Positions 12,727 to 15,790 of a stretch of DNA of 15,790 nucleotides are shown here, piece by piece. Made by a program: the position numbers and the translations under genes. The notes under the pieces are model-generated. The model was given only the letters and a program-made list of their open reading frames with translations. It had not been told where the DNA came from and made no database searches. The stretch covers positions 1-15,790 of the forward strand of contig PWMA01000159.1 of assembly GCA_003558335.1 (NCBI GenBank), read 5' to 3'. The DNA comes from Candidatus Methanofastidiosia archaeon. GTDB lineage: Archaea; Methanobacteriota_B; Thermococci; Methanofastidiosales; Methanofastidiosaceae. The first letter of the stretch is position 1, and each line of letters starts with the position of its first letter.

Positions 12727-14427
12727 ATGAATATAAAGCAAATGTTATGCATCTTGGTATTGATTTCCTTTATTCTTACCATACCAGCTGCATCTGGCTC
12801 TAGGGCCTTTACCTTGTCCCACTTTTTTAGACATGACTATGGAACTGTTTCTTCTACACTTGGAGATTTAACTGGTGATGGAATCTATGACGTCATTCTT
12901 TCTACAGATACAGGTGAGCTTAGGGCTTACACGCTTGATGGGGCTACTCTTTGGTCAAAAGAGTATGACGCTCCTGCTAAAAGTTTATCAGTTTTAAGAA
13001 GAGGGTTAGAGAGCTATGTTTTATTTTACAACGATAAAAATCACGTTTATCTTCTTGATTCAAAAGGCAATACAAAGTGGCGTTTGCCCTTTCCCCAAAC
13101 AAAACCTCTTAACTCTGTAACTGCTTCCGATATAGATGGAAACGGCGAGAAAGAGATAGTTGTTGGTTTCAAGGATGCTACCTTTTCTGTTTACACAATA
13201 GATGGCAATCAGTGGAAGCGGGAGCATGAGTTCTTAAGATTTTACGTATTGAGGCTCTACACTGCAGAGTACGCTCAAGCAGAATACCAGAGCTGGGCAA
13301 ACTATCCGCTTCACATAAGAGTTGACCTATCTTGGATATTCCCTGATGTCATATCTTCTGGACAGAGGGACCCAAACATTTACCTATATGATCCAACTGG
13401 AAAGAAGATGTGGAACATACAAAACGTCTATCCTGTAGAGCATATCTATTCTGGCGACATTAACAACAATGGAGAGATGGAGGTAATAACTGCATCTTAC
13501 AAATACCTTCAAGCATTTGGTCTTGAAGGAAGGCTTTGGCAAAACATACTAGACTCCTACATCTATTCCTTTGGCGTTGGAGATGTAACTAATGATGGGA
13601 ATCTAGAGGTAGCTGTTGGAACTGTGCGTGGAAGCGTTTATCTATTTAACAGCAGAGGAAACAGCTTGTGGGATGAGCCACAAAATGTTGGCAAAGACAT
13701 AAGGTATGTTGCAGTTAAAGACTTCACAGGCGATGGCGAGCCAGAGATATTTGTTGCAGCAGGCAACTGGTCCTCATCAAGACAGGAGATTGATAACGGC
13801 TCTTTTTATATATTTTCTAAAGAGGGTGAGCTACTCTCTGAGACAAGGGTAAACGGACCAATAAAAACTATATCTATAGCAGATGTAAATTCAAACGGGT
13901 TTAATGATGTTATAGTGTGCAGTAACTTTGTCTTTGTCTTTAAAAACAATTTAATCTCTATTTCTGCCGTAAATCATTATAGAGAGGGGGAGAGATTGTT
14001 TTCTGCTGGCGAGTTTGATGCCTCTATAGACGAGTTTAATAAGGCAAAAGAGCTTTATCAAAGGCTAAAAGATAGCGACGCTGTTGAGAGAAGTGAGAGA
14101 AACATACAAACTGCCACAGAATTTAAAGCGCTAAATCAAGAAGCTTTGGAAATTTTTGACAATGCTAACATTGAGCTAAATAGGGGAAACTACCAAAGAG
14201 CACTTGAACTTTTTACTGAAGCTAGGGGATTATTTGATAGAGTTGGAAACAGAGATATGGTCCAAACAACAGATGTTTTGATAACTGAAACTTCAGTGCA
14301 GATACCTCCTGAGACTCCTTCTCTGCCAATTAGCCCTATTATGATACTGATTCCCATACTTTTGGTCATTACAGTAGCTTTAGGTGGCGTAGGATTCATA
14401 CTGCTTAGAAAAAGAAAGAGAGAGTGA
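12727..14427 (+). CDS. Exported FG-GAP/VCBS-type beta-propeller with TPR-like stalk and C-terminal membrane anchor
   Basis: A 566-residue surface protein. The signal peptide is residues 1-24 (MNIKQMLCILVLISF...PAASG). Six calcium-type FG-GAP/EF-like motifs follow, each of form D-x-(N/T/D)-x-(D/N)-G-x-x-(D/E), at residues 47-55, 135-143, 244-252, 286-294, 332-340 and 386-394. Each is followed by strands ending in patterns such as YLFNSRGNSLW, so a beta-propeller fold is well supported. A longer spacer (about 160-240) interrupts the repeat rhythm. Residues 413-512 are helical with two TPR-like units (REGERLFSAGEFDASIDEFNKA and ANIELNRGNYQRALELFTEA, each read in part). A Pro/Ser stretch, a TM helix (about 537-560) and RKRKRE end the protein, an outside-facing, membrane-anchored layout. 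The ATG at 12718 is also possible; 12727 is chosen from TATA spacing. The partner is unknown. Confidence 0.88.
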   Translation: MNIKQMLCILVLISFILTIPAASGSRAFTLSHFFRHDYGTVSSTLGDLTGDGIYDVILSTDTGELRAYTLDGATLWSKEYDAPAKSLSVLRRGLESYVLFYNDKNHVYLLDSKGNTKWRLPFPQTKPLNSVTASDIDGNGEKEIVVGFKDATFSVYTIDGNQWKREHEFLRFYVLRLYTAEYAQAEYQSWANYPLHIRVDLSWIFPDVISSGQRDPNIYLYDPTGKKMWNIQNVYPVEHIYSGDINNNGEMEVITASYKYLQAFGLEGRLWQNILDSYIYSFGVGDVTNDGNLEVAVGTVRGSVYLFNSRGNSLWDEPQNVGKDIRYVAVKDFTGDGEPEIFVAAGNWSSSRQEIDNGSFYIFSKEGELLSETRVNGPIKTISIADVNSNGFNDVIVCSNFVFVFKNNLISISAVNHYREGERLFSAGEFDASIDEFNKAKELYQRLKDSDAVERSERNIQTATEFKALNQEALEIFDNANIELNRGNYQRALELFTEARGLFDRVGNRDMVQTTDVLITETSVQIPPETPSLPISPIMILIPILLVITVALGGVGFILLRKRKRE

Positions 14428-14428
14428 G

Positions 14429-15790
14429 CTATTCTCCTCCAACTAGGGCTTTTGTCCTAATGTGCGGGCCACCGTCATCGACTGGTACGAACTGCCCCTT
14501 GCCACAGTTTCCGGGATTTCCAAGCATAAAGTCCTTTCCTATACCTTCGATATTTTTTAAAATCTCTAAAGTGTCCCCGGATAGTGAGACATCCCTGTAA
14601 ATTTCTCCGATCTCACCATTTTTTATCTCGTAGACCTCTTCACAGCCAAATGTGAAAAGTCCTTTTGCTGTGTCAACTTGGCCACCTCTTCCACCCTTTA
14701 CATAGAGCCCTTCTCTGATATCTATTAGTTCTTCAAAGCTGTGGTCACCGCTTTCCATATAGATGTTACTCATCCTAACTAAGGGCCTAGAGGAAAATCC
14801 TTGGGCTCTGCCATTGCCTGTAGATTTGGCCTTAAATCTTGATGCAGTTTCTAAGTTGTGAAGGTATGAAACTAATACACCATCTTCTAAAAGGCATGTC
14901 TTTTCTGCACCTATACCTTCATCATCAAAGAAGAAGGATCCGTTTTTCTGAGGTATTGTTGGGTCGTCATAGATGTTTACACCATCTGCCCCTATCTTTT
15001 CTCCTATCCTTCCCTCAAGAACTGAATCACTTTGAAGAACTATATCTGCTTCACAAGCGTGGCCCAGAGCCTCATGGATAAAAACACCTAGTATCCTTGG
15101 GTCCAATACAACTGTCGTTTCTCCACCTTTTACCTTCTTAGCGGTAAGTAGCCTTATTGATTTGTCGCAAGCTGTTTTTCCGAGCTCGTCTAAGGTCTTT
15201 TCCTTTAGTATTTCGTAACCTCTTGCGCCTCCCATAACGTCATATCCCATTTGGAGTGTTTCGTTTCCGCTTGCAACTATTGACTTAAAATAAACTCTTG
15301 ACATCTTTTGATAGATTTCACTTCCAGTTGAGCTTACGTAGAGCTGCTCTGTTATTGAATCACTGCAGGCTGAAATAGTTGTTTTTACAAGCTCGTTTGT
15401 TTTTGCTCCGCTTTCTATCTCATAGGCGTAACTTAGCTTATCTTCCAAAGAAACATCTTCTGGCCCAATCTTTACCTTGTTTTTATACTTTCCTTTTAGG
15501 ATAGGCGGCTCAACACTGAAAGCTTCTCTTTTAGACCATCTTGAAGTAGCAACTGCAATCCTATATGCAGAGTCTATGCATCTTTGGATCTCATCGGTAT
15601 TGTTTGTTGATGAAAATCCCCAAGAGCCTTTTACTAAAGCTCTAACTCCAACTCCCGCTTGCTCATTTGATGATACCTCTTCAAGCTCACCATTTTCAAC
15701 ATTTGCAAGGTCGTTTACTCTTTTTTGAAGTCTGATATCAATAAAACAGTCGGGAAATTTTAGATGTGAAGGGTCAAAAGTTTCAAATAC
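14429..15790 (-). CDS. tldD: TldD metalloprotease-family protein, 5' end cut off by window
   Basis: TldD forms the metalloprotease subunit of the TldD/TldE (PmbA) heterodimer, which degrades unfolded peptides and matures some peptide products in other organisms. The frame is open from the right edge for 453 residues without a stop, so the TTG at 15448 is internal and only the first few residues are missing. The zinc site HEALGH is at 239-244 of the visible part (His239, Glu240, His244), and the family's third ligand is likely Cys429 in GNCGKGQ near the C-terminus. The N-terminal block GVGVRALVKGSWGFSSTN and the late segment RPLVRMSNIYMESG also match TldD. No TldE is visible; it would lie beyond the window. 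It stops one base from the convergent propeller gene. Confidence 0.95.
   Translation of the reverse strand, partial: VFETFDPSHLKFPDCFIDIRLQKRVNDLANVENGELEEVSSNEQAGVGVRALVKGSWGFSSTNNTDEIQRCIDSAYRIAVATSRWSKREAFSVEPPILKGKYKNKVKIGPEDVSLEDKLSYAYEIESGAKTNELVKTTISACSDSITEQLYVSSTGSEIYQKMSRVYFKSIVASGNETLQMGYDVMGGARGYEILKEKTLDELGKTACDKSIRLLTAKKVKGGETTVVLDPRILGVFIHEALGHACEADIVLQSDSVLEGRIGEKIGADGVNIYDDPTIPQKNGSFFFDDEGIGAEKTCLLEDGVLVSYLHNLETASRFKAKSTGNGRAQGFSSRPLVRMSNIYMESGDHSFEELIDIREGLYVKGGRGGQVDTAKGLFTFGCEEVYEIKNGEIGEIYRDVSLSGDTLEILKNIEGIGKDFMLGNPGNCGKGQFVPVDDGGPHIRTKALVGGE

Noticed and set aside
15446..15448. TTG as start of TldD
   Set aside because: The upstream frame is open to the window edge and encodes the conserved TldD N-terminal part.
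1..15790. CRISPR arrays, transposons, phage genes, defence islands
   Set aside because: No repeated units, terminal inverted repeats, transposase or integrase motifs were seen, and composition looks even throughout.

Overview
The window is from an AT-rich archaeon, almost certainly a euryarchaeote. Its markers are a TFB, Rpo7 (RpoE') and Spt4 next to S24e and S27ae, an archaeal tRNA-splicing endonuclease, an intron-containing tRNA-Met, a geranylgeranyl reductase with its ferredoxin, type 2 isopentenyl diphosphate isomerase, archaeal SepF and many TATA boxes about 25 nt ahead of starts. The genus cannot be fixed from sequence alone. The gene set suits a lineage near Thermococci/Methanofastidiosa, but this is a guess, and no methanogenesis gene is present.

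Layout. At 1-670 lies the C-terminal part of TFB, followed by a membrane-anchored coiled-coil protein of unknown function (727-1620). On the minus strand, 2667-1623 is a two-gene unit: SepF (FtsZ membrane anchor), overlapping by 8 nt with a ZPR1 zinc-finger protein. Also on the minus strand, 4506-2810 is the classic euryarchaeal information-processing operon rpo7 - spt4 - GTP-dependent dephospho-CoA kinase - rps24e - rps27ae, closed by a hairpin/T-run terminator. The S27ae gene (50 codons) is recovered by direct reading. Divergent from it is endA (4597-5103), then a hidden 52-residue 2[4Fe-4S] ferredoxin (5153-5311, TTG start) overlapping the geranylgeranyl reductase (5308-6486). Next come a small secreted Cys-rich protein (-), an EamA transporter (+), a GNAT acetyltransferase (-), a 62-residue orphan (+), tRNA-Met(CAU) with a 21-nt BHB intron (-), and a small exported protein (-).

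From 9232 to 14427 there is a plus-strand block rich in extracytoplasmic proteins: an exported S-layer-like/Ig-fold protein, a DsbD-like fusion of two glutaredoxin-like domains with a CcdA-type membrane domain, IDI-2 overlapping it by 35 nt, and a six-repeat FG-GAP propeller with a TPR-like stalk and C-terminal membrane anchor. TldD (minus strand, missing only its first few codons) closes the window.

Themes. Two membrane-lipid steps (IDI-2 and ferredoxin-driven saturation of isoprenoid chains) sit in the window. EndA and one of its expected substrates (the tRNA-Met intron) are both present. The least familiar piece is the double-glutaredoxin/CcdA fusion, which may be the electron supply for a disulfide-handling system outside the membrane; the small six-cysteine exported protein is a conceivable client, though this is inference. 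I see no CRISPR array, transposase, integrase or phage gene. The window is gene-dense, and no gene-free gap exceeds about 160 nt.
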